NCBI GenBank assembly: GCA_017526745.1
Contig: JAFXQX010000003.1
Span: 1 to 33,026 of the forward strand
Source: Lachnospiraceae bacterium
GTDB lineage: Bacteria > Bacillota > Clostridia > Lachnospirales > Lachnospiraceae
Direction: 5' to 3'
DNA: 33,026 nucleotides
Shown here: piece by piece, positions 7,530 to 16,173 of the stretch
How the letters are laid out: the number at the start of each line of letters is the position of its first letter
How positions within the stretch are numbered: the stretch's first letter is position 1
The notes under the pieces: model-generated
Told to the model about the DNA's origin: nothing
Seen by the model: only the letters and a program-made list of their open reading frames with translations
Database searches by the model: none
Made by a program: the position numbers and the translations under genes

Positions 7530-10500
7530 TTATTTGTCCGTGATCTGTGCGTGGTAGGACTGGAGCGATCTGACCTCTCCCATACCCTTCTGTCTTGCCT
7601 TGATCCCGGCTATGCTTGCCTTGGCGGCAGCCATTGTCGTGACATAAGGGATGCCTGCCTTTATGACTCCTTTTCTGATGTACGAATCGTCCATCGCACC
7701 CTTCTTGTCATCGGGCGTATTGATGACGATCGATACCTCCCTGTTCGTGATCGCATCGAGCACGTTCGGACGTCCCTGCTGGAGCTTGAATATCTTCGTT
7801 GCGGGAATGCCTGCATTTACGATCATGTCGTATGTTCCGCCCGTGGCGATGATCTCAAATCCGCACTCGGAGAATCCCTTTGCGACCTCGACAAGTTCCG
7901 ACTTGTCCCTGTCGTTTACAGAAATGAGAACCTTTCCGTCAAGCGGGAGCCTCGTCTGTGTTGCTTCCTCAGCCTTGAAGAAGGCTTCGCCAAAATCACC
8001 CGCCATGCCCAGAACTTCTCCGGTAGAACGCATCTCGGGTCCGAGGAGGGGGTCTACTTCCTGGAACATATTGAACGGGAACACGGCTTCCTTGACGCCG
8101 CAATGGGCAAATCTCTTTTCGCGAAGCGCCGGCACCGGTGAAGGTTTTCCGGTCAGAGGCATGGTTATGATCTCTGTGGCAAGAGGTACCATCCCTATGT
8201 TGCATACCTTTGATACGAGAGGTACCGTACGGGATGCCCTGGGGTTTGCCTCAAGAACATAGACCGTATCGTTTTCGATCGCGTACTGCATGTTCATAAG
8301 ACCGCGCACGCCCATCTCCTTTGCGATCCTTTTCGTATAATCCTTGATGATCTCCACATTCTTCTCCGAGATGTTCTTCGAAGGAAGAACGCATGCGCTG
8401 TCACCGGAATGGATACCGGCAAGTTCTATATGCTCCATGACGGCGGGGACAAAAACGTTCTCCCCGTCGGAGATCGCATCAGCCTCGCACTCAAGGGCAT
8501 TGTTTAAGAATCTGTCAATCAGTATCGGTCTGTCGGGTGTAACACCTACCGCGGCAGCCATGTATACTTTCATGTGCTCATCGTCATGGACGACTTCCAT
8601 GCCGCGTCCGCCCAGGACATACGAAGGACGGACCATAAGAGGATACCCGATCTTTTTGGCGATCGACAGTGCATCATCAACGGTAACTGCCATTCCTGAT
8701 TCGGGCATGGGAATGGAGAGTTTATCCATCATGGCGCGGAACTGGTCGCGGTCTTCGGCCATATCTATCGTCTCGGGCGAAGTACCCAGTATGTTTACGC
8801 CGTTCTTTTTAAGATCCGCCGCAAGGTTGAGCGGTGTCTGCCCGCCGAACTGAGCGATGACTCCGACCGGCTTTTCCTTTTCATGTATGGACAGAACATC
8901 CTCCAGAGTGAGGGGCTCGAAATAAAGCTTGTCTGACGTATCGTAATCGGTCGATACGGTCTCCGGATTACAGTTTACGATGATCGTTTCGAACCCGAGC
9001 TTTTTAAGGGCCATTGCGGCATGTACGCAGCAGTAGTCGAATTCGATACCCTGTCCGATCCTGTTGGGGCCGCCGCCGAGTATCATGATCTTCTTCTTAT
9101 CGGAAACGGCGGAGCCATCCTTCATATTATATGAACTGTAATAGTATGCCGAATCCTCGGTACCGCTTACATGAACGCCTTCCCAGGCCTCCACGATACC
9201 CTCTTTTATCCTGGCATTTCTTATATCTTCTTCGGGCACGCCAAGGATCTGTGACAGATACCTGTCTGCAAAACCGTCCTGCTTGGCCTGGCGCAGCACA
9301 TCAGCCGGAGGGACCTTGCCGGCATATGATCTTAACTTCTCCTCCTCATCAACCAGCTCTTTCATCTGCCCGAGGAAATAAGGTTTGATCTTTGTTATGT
9401 TATAAAGATCGTCAAGGTCAGCACCCTTTCGGATCGCCTCATACATGATGAACTGTCTCTCGCTCGACGGTGTGTGGAGCATGTTGAGAAGGTCCTTCAA
9501 CGGCAGTTCGGCGAAGTTTTTCGCACCTCCGAGTCCGTAACGGCCGATCTCGAGCGAACGTATCGCTTTCTGGAACGCTTCTTTGTATGTCTTTCCGATC
9601 GACATCACCTCGCCGACGGCACGCATCTGTGTGCCGAGCTTGTCCTGGGATCCCTTGAACTTTTCAAATGCCCATCTGGCAAACTTGATGACAACGTAAT
9701 CGCCGTCCGGTACGTATTTATCGAGCGTACCGTATTTACCGCACGGTATGTCGCAAAGATCGAGTCCTGCCGCGAGCATTGCGGAAACAAGTGCGATCGG
9801 GAATCCGGTCGCCTTGGAAGCAAGTGCCGAAGAACGGGACGTTCTCGGATTGATCTCGATCACTATTATCCTTCCGTCAGCGGTATTCCTTGCAAACTGG
9901 ACGTTTGTTCCGCCGATGACTTCTATGGCATCGACTATCTTGTATGCCTGCCTCTGAAGCTCTTTCTGGACATCCTCGGGGATCGTGAGCATCGGTGCCG
10001 AGCAGAAACTGTCGCCCGTGTGCACTCCGAGCGGATCGATGTTCTCGATAAAGCATACCGTGATCATCTTGCCTGTCGAATCCCTGACGACCTCAAGTTC
10101 CAGTTCTTCCCATCCGAGAACGGACTCTTCAACAAGGACCTGTCCGACCAGTGATGCGGCAAGGCCGCGCTCGCATACCGTCTTTAATTCATCGACGTTA
10201 TACACAAGGCCGCCGCCTGCACCGCCCATCGTATATGCGGGACGAAGAACGACCGGGTAGCCCAGCTTGTCCGCTATCGCAAGTGCATCATCAACGGAAT
10301 ACGCAACTTCGGATCTTGCCATCTTTATGCCGAGACTGTTCATCAGTTCCTTGAACTCTATCCTGTCCTCGCCGCGTTCTATCGCATCGACCTGAACGCC
10401 GATGACCTTGACGCCGTACTTATCAAGCACGCCCTTTTTGTAAAGCTCAGATGCAAGGTTTAATCCGGTCTGTCCTCCCAGGTTGGGAAGCAGTCCGTCC

Positions 10501-10748
10501 GGACGTTCCTTTTCGATTATCTGCGTCAGCCTCTCAACGTTAAGCGGCTCAATATACGTAACATCGGCTGTTGTCGGATCGGTCATGATCGTGGCGGGAT
10601 TGGAGTTTACGAGCACGATCTCGTATCCGAGCTTCTTTAATGCCTTGCAGGCCTGTGTCCCGGAATAATCAAACTCGCATGCCTGGCCGATTATGATCGG
10701 ACCGCTGCCGATGATCAGTATCTTGTTGACGTCGTCTCTTTTTTTCAT
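7530..10748 (-). CDS. carB: Carbamoyl phosphate synthetase, large subunit
   Basis: CarB makes carbamoyl phosphate from bicarbonate, ammonia and two ATP for pyrimidine and arginine synthesis. At 1072 residues it is full length, with two homologous ATP-grasp halves (starting at SGPIIIGQACEFDYSG and at GGGPNRIGQGIEFDYC) and a C-terminal MGS-like regulatory domain from about residue 935 (ISVNDRDKSELV, ATGGTYDMIVNAG). AAGGAAGG precedes the ATG by eight bases. It lies 18 bases after an MFS transporter gene. The small glutaminase subunit carA, normally directly upstream, is not in the window, so it must be elsewhere in the genome. Confidence 0.98.
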   Translation of the reverse strand: MKKRDDVNKILIIGSGPIIIGQACEFDYSGTQACKALKKLGYEIVLVNSNPATIMTDPTTADVTYIEPLNVERLTQIIEKERPDGLLPNLGGQTGLNLASELYKKGVLDKYGVKVIGVQVDAIERGEDRIEFKELMNSLGIKMARSEVAYSVDDALAIADKLGYPVVLRPAYTMGGAGGGLVYNVDELKTVCERGLAASLVGQVLVEESVLGWEELELEVVRDSTGKMITVCFIENIDPLGVHTGDSFCSAPMLTIPEDVQKELQRQAYKIVDAIEVIGGTNVQFARNTADGRIIVIEINPRTSRSSALASKATGFPIALVSAMLAAGLDLCDIPCGKYGTLDKYVPDGDYVVIKFARWAFEKFKGSQDKLGTQMRAVGEVMSIGKTYKEAFQKAIRSLEIGRYGLGGAKNFAELPLKDLLNMLHTPSSERQFIMYEAIRKGADLDDLYNITKIKPYFLGQMKELVDEEEKLRSYAGKVPPADVLRQAKQDGFADRYLSQILGVPEEDIRNARIKEGIVEAWEGVHVSGTEDSAYYYSSYNMKDGSAVSDKKKIMILGGGPNRIGQGIEFDYCCVHAAMALKKLGFETIIVNCNPETVSTDYDTSDKLYFEPLTLEDVLSIHEKEKPVGVIAQFGGQTPLNLAADLKKNGVNILGTSPETIDMAEDRDQFRAMMDKLSIPMPESGMAVTVDDALSIAKKIGYPLMVRPSYVLGGRGMEVVHDDEHMKVYMAAAVGVTPDRPILIDRFLNNALECEADAISDGENVFVPAVMEHIELAGIHSGDSACVLPSKNISEKNVEIIKDYTKRIAKEMGVRGLMNMQYAIENDTVYVLEANPRASRTVPLVSKVCNIGMVPLATEIITMPLTGKPSPVPALREKRFAHCGVKEAVFPFNMFQEVDPLLGPEMRSTGEVLGMAGDFGEAFFKAEEATQTRLPLDGKVLISVNDRDKSELVEVAKGFSECGFEIIATGGTYDMIVNAGIPATKIFKLQQGRPNVLDAITNREVSIVINTPDDKKGAMDDSYIRKGVIKAGIPYVTTMAAAKASIAGIKARQKGMGEVRSLQSYHAQITDK

Positions 10749-10766
10749 TGTATAAGCCTTCCTTGA

Positions 10767-12098
10767 TCACTTACCGGATTTGTTGTTAAGTTTCGGTATC
10801 ATCACGCAGCTGACGATCAGAGCTACGATATACAGGGTTCCCGTAACGTACAGAACCGTCTGGTATCCGACGGGATTAACGACTGCGATATCACCGTTTG
10901 AAAGTACGATCTCTTTTGCGTGAGCATCAAGCTTATTTACGATAGCGGTCGCCATCTGGTTACCGGTAAGGCCTGCTATTGCCCATGCCGACAGGCACAT
11001 GCCGTGAACGGATGAGATCTTGCCCATTCCGAAATGGTCCGAAAGCAGTGTCGGAACGTTTGAATATCCTCCGCCGTATCCTGCGTTGACCATGATCAGA
11101 AGCGCAACACACAGTATCGCGAGCGCAGGGATCTGTGCCCCCTTGACGATACCCTGAGTCACTACAACGAGTGCGGTGAATGCGATCGAAAGGATGAAGA
11201 TCAGTTTGTAGATCGTGTTCCTGTCCTTTAACGTATCAGCCCATGCGGAAAATCCGAGACGTCCGGCAGCATTGGCGATAGCCGTTACGGTCGCAAGAGT
11301 CGCACATACGCCTACCGACAGTCCTACCGACTTGAATATCATCTTCTCCTGTGAGATAAGAGCCAATCCGCATGCGATGTTGATATAGAACATCAGCCAG
11401 ATACCGATGAAGGTTTTGTTTCCGAACGAAGTCTTGAAGTTGTTTGCAAGAGTGTTGAAGAACTCTTTGATGCCGCCTTCGGAATGAGCCTCAACCCATG
11501 TTGAGGGCTTCTTGAGAAGAAGGTGTCCGATAAACATCATCACACAGTAAACGCCGCCCATGATGAAGAACATGGGAGCGGGATTGACCGGCTGGTTGGG
11601 ATCCTTGTTGAACGCATTAAGGATCGCCTGCATGATCGGGCTCGCGATAGCCTTTGCAAGGCCGAAGCCTGCAACTGCAAGACCAGTTGCAAGACCCTTC
11701 TTGTCCTCAAACCACAGCATCAGTGTCTTGACGGGTGACAGATAACCGGTCCCGAGACCGATACCCATTATGCATCCGTAGAAGAGCAATATGACCGGAA
11801 GTGATCTTATCATTATTCCGAATCCGGTCCCTATCATTCCGACGGTAAAACAGATCGTTGCGATCAGCGAAGACCTGTGAATATCCTTCTCAACAACATC
11901 CCCGAGAAATGCTGCCGACATACCGAGGAAAAAGATCGCCAGTGAGAACGCCCACTCGAACGGAGCCTTGTCAGCCATTGTCGTTCCGGTCACATAGTCG
12001 GCTATCTCCTGTGAGAATGTTGACCAGCAGTATACCGTACCGATACTGCAGTGAAGAAGCAATGCAGGGATCGCACCGCGCACCCATTTGTTTTCCAT
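10767..12098 (-). CDS. OFA-family MFS transporter
   Basis: The 443-residue protein has about 12 membrane segments and belongs to the oxalate/formate antiporter (OFA) branch of the major facilitator superfamily. This is judged from the opening RGAIPALLLHCSIGTVYCWS, the GxGLGTGYLSPVKTLMLWF segment and the KKGLATGLAVAGFGL segment. Substrates in this family are small mono- or dicarboxylates, and the actual one is not readable. AGAGGT stands six bases upstream of the ATG at 12098. It heads the run that continues with carB and serS. The terminator at 12145-12171 separates it from the SPFH gene, so its promoter must lie in the short AT-rich stretch 12100-12145, where I see no clear hexamer pair. Confidence 0.9.
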   Translation of the reverse strand: MENKWVRGAIPALLLHCSIGTVYCWSTFSQEIADYVTGTTMADKAPFEWAFSLAIFFLGMSAAFLGDVVEKDIHRSSLIATICFTVGMIGTGFGIMIRSLPVILLFYGCIMGIGLGTGYLSPVKTLMLWFEDKKGLATGLAVAGFGLAKAIASPIMQAILNAFNKDPNQPVNPAPMFFIMGGVYCVMMFIGHLLLKKPSTWVEAHSEGGIKEFFNTLANNFKTSFGNKTFIGIWLMFYINIACGLALISQEKMIFKSVGLSVGVCATLATVTAIANAAGRLGFSAWADTLKDRNTIYKLIFILSIAFTALVVVTQGIVKGAQIPALAILCVALLIMVNAGYGGGYSNVPTLLSDHFGMGKISSVHGMCLSAWAIAGLTGNQMATAIVNKLDAHAKEIVLSNGDIAVVNPVGYQTVLYVTGTLYIVALIVSCVMIPKLNNKSGK

Positions 12099-12144
12099 TG
12101 TGATACCTCTTTTCGCTTTTTAGATGATGTAAACTTTGCTCTAA

Positions 12145-12171
12145 AAAGTGCCCCAGTTTTTGGGGCACTTT
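12145..12171 (-). terminator. Rho-independent terminator of the SPFH gene
   Basis: AAAGTGCCCCA (12145-12155) pairs perfectly with TGGGGCACTTT (12161-12171) around a five-base loop. The minus-strand transcript runs on into further U residues (TTTTTAGAG), as expected of a terminator for the gene ending at 12207. The plus strand is also followed by a short T tract, so it may work both ways. Confidence 0.85.
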
Positions 12172-12206
12172 CCGTTTTTGATTGTATTACCGTACCGGCC
12201 TTAGCC

Positions 12207-13421
12207 TTACGGTCTGGGTGATCCGCAGTTGCTGCAGAACTTTCCGGAATTGACCGTGCCGCACTGGCATGTCCAGTCCGAAGCGGGTGCGGGCTTTCCG
12301 CAGTTACCGCAGAACTTTCCGGTATTGACCGCGCCGCATTCGCATGTCCAGGAGTTTGCAGGTGACGAAGCCGGAGCTGCTGCCGGAGCCGGAGCTGCCT
12401 GCTGCTGGGCGCCTGCCATCTGATAGAGCTGCGAAGCGTTCATTCCGCCTGCGCCTGCTGCCATGTTCATTCCGGCAAATGCCATCATCGGACCTGCCGA
12501 TGTGTTGCTTGCCGCTGCCTTCATTGCATCTGCCTGTGCACCGACAAGTGTAGCGGCACCCATGCTCGGATCGCGCATAACAGCTGCCTTCTGAAGATCG
12601 CGGATCATCTGTTCCTGATCCTCGGGAGCCGTTACGGAGCTTACACCGAATGATACGATCTTGATACCGCGAAGCTCTCTCCACTTCTTGGTCAATACTT
12701 CGTTTAACGCATCAGCCATTTCCTCGGTATGTCCGGGAAGTGCGCTGTATCTGATGCCCATATCGCTTATCTTGGCGAATGCGGGCTGGAGAGCCGTGAG
12801 CAGTTCGCTCTTGAGCTGTCCGTCGATCTCGTCTCTTGTGTATGAATCCGTTACGTTGCCCGCAACATTTGTATAGAAAAGAATGGGGTCTTCGATCTTG
12901 TATGAGTACTCGCCGTGGCAGCGGATCGTGATATCAACATCAAGGCCGATGTTCTTATCAACGACACGGAAAGGGACCGGATTGGCCGTTCCGTATTTGT
13001 TACCGGGGATCTCTTTTGTGTTTACATAGTAGACTCTCTGATCCTTGCCGGTATCACCGCCGAACGTGAACCTTTTTCCTATCTGCTTGAATGTCTCAAC
13101 GATGGAGTCTGACAGCTTTCCGTAGAAAATACTCGGCTCTGTTGACGTGTCATAAACATATTCACCGGGAACCGCACATATATCAACTACCTTTCCCTGT
13201 TCAACGATAAGCATACACTGTCCGTCCGCAACAGCGATGACCGAACCGTTACTGATGATATTGTCATGTCCCTTGGTATTTGAAGAACGCTTTCCGTCGA
13301 TCTGCTTTAATCCTCTTGTTACGATGACATCAGCGGGGATAGCCTCACAATAAAAGAACTCTTTCCACTGATCCGCAAGTGCGCCGCCGGCTGCACCGGC
13401 AATTGCCTGTACTAAACCCAT
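12207..13421 (-). CDS. SPFH-domain protein with two C-terminal zinc ribbons
   Basis: The 404-residue protein resembles the YdjI/'virion core protein-like' SPFH family, with a start typical of it (MGLVQAIAGAAGGALADQWKEFFYCE) and a Band-7-like region to about residue 275. An Ala/Met/Gly-rich stretch with poly-Ala/Pro (about 275-357) leads to two tandem zinc ribbons: C360/C362 with C371/C374, and C385/C387 with C396/C399. Such proteins scaffold membrane microdomains, and in Bacillus the family member works with a PspA-type envelope stress system; no pspA is adjacent here. AAGGAGG lies eight bases upstream. It is a single-gene unit with its own promoter and terminator. Confidence 0.88.
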   Translation of the reverse strand: MGLVQAIAGAAGGALADQWKEFFYCEAIPADVIVTRGLKQIDGKRSSNTKGHDNIISNGSVIAVADGQCMLIVEQGKVVDICAVPGEYVYDTSTEPSIFYGKLSDSIVETFKQIGKRFTFGGDTGKDQRVYYVNTKEIPGNKYGTANPVPFRVVDKNIGLDVDITIRCHGEYSYKIEDPILFYTNVAGNVTDSYTRDEIDGQLKSELLTALQPAFAKISDMGIRYSALPGHTEEMADALNEVLTKKWRELRGIKIVSFGVSSVTAPEDQEQMIRDLQKAAVMRDPSMGAATLVGAQADAMKAAASNTSAGPMMAFAGMNMAAGAGGMNASQLYQMAGAQQQAAPAPAAAPASSPANSWTCECGAVNTGKFCGNCGKPAPASDWTCQCGTVNSGKFCSNCGSPRP

Positions 13422-13461
13422 TCCGTAATCCTCCTTCTACTTAAACAAAAGTAACTCTGAT

Positions 13462-13490
13462 ATTCTAACACATTTGAACTTTTGTATCAA
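13462..13490 (-). promoter_or_regulatory. Promoter of the SPFH gene
   Basis: On the minus strand TTGATA (13490-13485) and TAGAAT (13467-13462) are 17 bases apart. The -35 hexamer overlaps the stop codon of the upstream TPR gene. The leader to the ATG is about 35 bases. Confidence 0.8.
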
Positions 13491-15100
13491 TCGCTATCAC
13501 CATGCGCATTTTCGCGTTTTTGGAACATGCGCCCAAACAGCCTGCCCCCTCTTTTTGAGTTCTCGCGCAGACGGTTTCGAAGCTCATATCTCGAATCGTC
13601 CGTACACTCCTTCTCGTATGTTCTGTATGCGCGCATGAGCTTTCTGTCCGTAAGCAGCTGGTTGTATTTTCTGTCATACTGGGCAAAATAGGGATCCATG
13701 CGGCCGCGGATCAGTATCCTGAACCTGTCGTCGCTCTCAAAATCCTCCGCAACTATATGAACATGCTGGAAGAGCACGAGAAAATCCTCGAGCCTGTATA
13801 CTATCCCGAATCTAGTGGGGTCGCATTTGGAGAGCATGCGGGCTGATTTTTGCGGCTCATCGAAGAAACAGTAGAGCTTGCCGAGCTGAAGATGGATCCA
13901 TGTATAGAAATCGGAATCCTCGTCTGCCTGGGATGCCAGGCGGCAGTACATTTCAAATGCTTTCTGGTATTCGCCGGTAAGAAAATAGTCAAGCGCAACG
14001 GACAGTCTCTCATTCACCGAAAGCGTTGTCTGCTCGGCGCCCGCACGGGGCTCTGACAGCCTGATCCCTTCGTACTGCTTGTGGATCTCACGCGTTCTTT
14101 CCTCCGGACTCTCGTATTCCCCGATGAGTTCATCTATCTCGTCGGCTCCGGCCGGAAGGGAATTCCTAAACTGGGCATATTTCTTGCGTCCCATATCCGC
14201 ACATGTTGCCTCATATTCGGTAAACACATCGGCAACGCTTGCCTTGGCGGCGGCAACGGCCTGCCTGTGCGTATCCGCGAACTGGCTGTCTATAAGGCTG
14301 TGGTAATAGATGCGCAGGTGCCTGTCATATTTTTTCATCCTTGCATCAACGAGCGCATGTCCCAGATGAAGGTAAAAATCATTCTCGTCCTCTATGAACT
14401 GAAGGTTCACCCTGTAGTAAAGCATTACGGCACGTTCGTAATTGCCCATGAAATAATAAGTCTCGGCCAGAGTGAAAACGGTCTGTGTATATATGGGAAG
14501 TGTGTGGTCGACGTACCTTACCACCTTCTCGAGCCGGACCGCTGCATCCTCATAGCGGTCAAGGCTCCTGTAGTAAAGCGCTTCACTGATCAGCTGGCTG
14601 ATCCCCGCATCATCCATGCGGTTCTCATCCACATCCATTATAAGATCGACGGCCTGCTCGAAAGTGATCTCGTCGTCCTCGGACACTTCCGCCCGAAAGA
14701 TCGACATACCCGAATCATCGGCAAATATGCGAAGATCATATCCCGCCAGTATCTGGTTGACCTGTTCGAGCTCGGCCGCAAAATACGCATCGGTTATGTT
14801 ATAGTCAAGCTGCATCCATTTGCGGTATGCATCATTGATCAGACGGATGAGTGCGGCTTCGGCGGAATCTTCGGCAAACCACATTACCGTCTCGCTTTCG
14901 ATATCCCAGTTCCTGATCGGATTATCCTTCCTGACCTCGTGCGTAAGAACATCAAGCCTCACCGAATGGTCCATTCCCAGGAGCACGAGGGAATCTCCGT
15001 CAAACACGTATTTTGCGCAAGATCCGTAGGTCTGGTCTATCGCGGATATCGTCTGAAAGATCCGTATATCAAGTTGTCTGTATAGCTCAAAAAAGATCAT
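13487..15100 (-). CDS. TPR-repeat protein of unknown function
   Basis: I do not recognise a named family. With the ATG at 15100 (GGAG seven bases before it) the protein has 537 residues and begins MIFFELYRQLDIRIFQTISAIDQ. The longer frame to 15199 would start upstream of the predicted promoter and is rejected. There is no signal peptide or membrane segment. The middle and C-terminal parts contain TPR-like helices (EALYYRSLDRYEDAAVRLEK, LAETYYFMGNYERAVMLYYR, ALDYFLTGEYQKAFEMYCRL), and the N-terminal 150 residues form a separate domain rich in acidic residues. The tail is strongly basic (RLRENSKRGGRLFGRMFQKR). It is probably a cytoplasmic protein-interaction scaffold, divergent from a glycosyltransferase. 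Confidence 0.75.
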   Translation of the reverse strand: MIFFELYRQLDIRIFQTISAIDQTYGSCAKYVFDGDSLVLLGMDHSVRLDVLTHEVRKDNPIRNWDIESETVMWFAEDSAEAALIRLINDAYRKWMQLDYNITDAYFAAELEQVNQILAGYDLRIFADDSGMSIFRAEVSEDDEITFEQAVDLIMDVDENRMDDAGISQLISEALYYRSLDRYEDAAVRLEKVVRYVDHTLPIYTQTVFTLAETYYFMGNYERAVMLYYRVNLQFIEDENDFYLHLGHALVDARMKKYDRHLRIYYHSLIDSQFADTHRQAVAAAKASVADVFTEYEATCADMGRKKYAQFRNSLPAGADEIDELIGEYESPEERTREIHKQYEGIRLSEPRAGAEQTTLSVNERLSVALDYFLTGEYQKAFEMYCRLASQADEDSDFYTWIHLQLGKLYCFFDEPQKSARMLSKCDPTRFGIVYRLEDFLVLFQHVHIVAEDFESDDRFRILIRGRMDPYFAQYDRKYNQLLTDRKLMRAYRTYEKECTDDSRYELRNRLRENSKRGGRLFGRMFQKRENAHGDSD

Positions 15101-15122
15101 CCGTAAACTCCGTCCACACCTT

Positions 15123-15151
15123 ATAATAATTCGAAAAGGCGCCAAATTCAA
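15123..15151 (-). promoter_or_regulatory. Promoter of the TPR gene
   Basis: On the minus strand TTGAAT (15151-15146), a 17-base spacer and TATTAT (15128-15123) form a reasonable housekeeping promoter 23 bases upstream of the ATG at 15100. Confidence 0.6.
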
Positions 15152-15165
15152 CAACAATCTCTCCC

Positions 15166-15194
15166 TTGTTGAGCAGGGTTTATTCTGATAGAAT
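15166..15194 (+). promoter_or_regulatory. Promoter of the glycosyltransferase gene
   Basis: TTGTTG (15166-15171) and TAGAAT (15189-15194) are 17 bases apart on the plus strand. The divergent TPR promoter lies just upstream, with its -35 only 14 bases away, so one bound regulator or supercoiling could affect both. Confidence 0.75.
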
Positions 15195-15229
15195 AACAAG
15201 AAGCATAAACAGATTGAAAGGTGACGAAA

Positions 15230-16150
15230 ATGGATATTTCGGTTGTTATTCCCGTATACGGATGCCCTTCGGCACTCGTTCCTCTTTATGAGAAACTGAC
15301 AAACGTGCTCGGCGGCATGAACGTTTCATATGAGATAGTGATGGTCGATGACTGCGATAAGATGAATTCCTGGGAGGAAGTACAAAAGGTCGCTCAAAAA
15401 GACGAAAGGGTCAAGGCCATTCATTTTACCAAGAATTTCGGACAGGGATGTGCGATAACGGCAGGTGTGCGCCAGGCCCAGGGCGACTGGATCATCACAA
15501 TGGACTGCGACCTTCAGGACAATCCCGATAATATACCGGACCTTTATGCCAAGGCCCTTGAAGGATATGATGTCGTGTTCGTAAGGCGCCGCCAGCGCAA
15601 GGAGTCCTTCTTTGTCAGGCTGTTCGCAAAGTGGTATCACGACCTCTTATGCATCCTGTCGGGTGTTGAGTTCGATTACGATCTGGCAACATATCTGATC
15701 GCCTCCCGCCGCGCATCCGACCACTACATCGCATCAAAGGACCGCGGAAGGGACTTCGGCGTGTTCCTGATGTGGCTGGGATTTAAGCACACATTTGTTG
15801 AGTATGAGCAGGAAAGACGTTACGAAGGGAAATCATCGTTCACCTTCATCAAGAAATGGAAAACGGCTGTCGGGATCATAAGCACTTATTCGAACAGGCC
15901 GCTGTACGTATCGATATGGATCGGTGCCTTCTCGGCCTTATTCTCGTTCATATACATCATCTACGCCCTGATCCAGTACTTCGTATATAATGCCAACCCC
16001 GAAGGCTGGACAACGGTCGCTGCCGCACTGTTCTTCTTCGGCGGGGCGATCCTGTCGACGCTCGGGATAATCGGCATATATCTTGGGAACGTTTTTGACA
16101 TGAGTAAAGACCGTCCGCTTTATGCGATCCAGGAAAGCATAAACTGCTGA
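15230..16150 (+). CDS. Family 2 glycosyltransferase with C-terminal membrane helices (DPM1/GtrB type)
   Basis: The 306-residue protein starts MDISVVIPVYG, the usual GT2 opening. The nucleotide-sugar/metal site is the DCD of TMDCDLQDNPD (residues 92-94), and the KNFGQGCAITAG segment matches polyprenyl-phosphate glycosyltransferases. Two C-terminal helices at about 220-250 and 260-290 anchor it, ending IGIYLGNVFDMSKDRP, as in the ArnC/GtrB group. It probably moves a sugar from a UDP or GDP donor to a lipid carrier at the inner membrane face. The ATG at 15230 is chosen because GAAAGGTG lies about seven bases upstream; the GTG at 15221 overlaps that site. Its 3' end faces the wecE-like gene 23 bases away. 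Confidence 0.9.
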   Translation: MDISVVIPVYGCPSALVPLYEKLTNVLGGMNVSYEIVMVDDCDKMNSWEEVQKVAQKDERVKAIHFTKNFGQGCAITAGVRQAQGDWIITMDCDLQDNPDNIPDLYAKALEGYDVVFVRRRQRKESFFVRLFAKWYHDLLCILSGVEFDYDLATYLIASRRASDHYIASKDRGRDFGVFLMWLGFKHTFVEYEQERRYEGKSSFTFIKKWKTAVGIISTYSNRPLYVSIWIGAFSALFSFIYIIYALIQYFVYNANPEGWTTVAAALFFFGGAILSTLGIIGIYLGNVFDMSKDRPLYAIQESINC

Positions 16151-16173
16151 ACGGTCTTAAGGTCCTAAACAGC

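Noticed and set aside
9474-10154. A 226-codon plus-strand frame opposite carB
   Set aside because: Antisense to carB; long by chance because of the codon bias of the real gene.
14081-15085. A 334-codon plus-strand frame opposite the TPR gene
   Set aside because: It lies wholly inside the minus-strand TPR gene, has no ribosome site or family resemblance, and its composition looks like the complement of a real gene.
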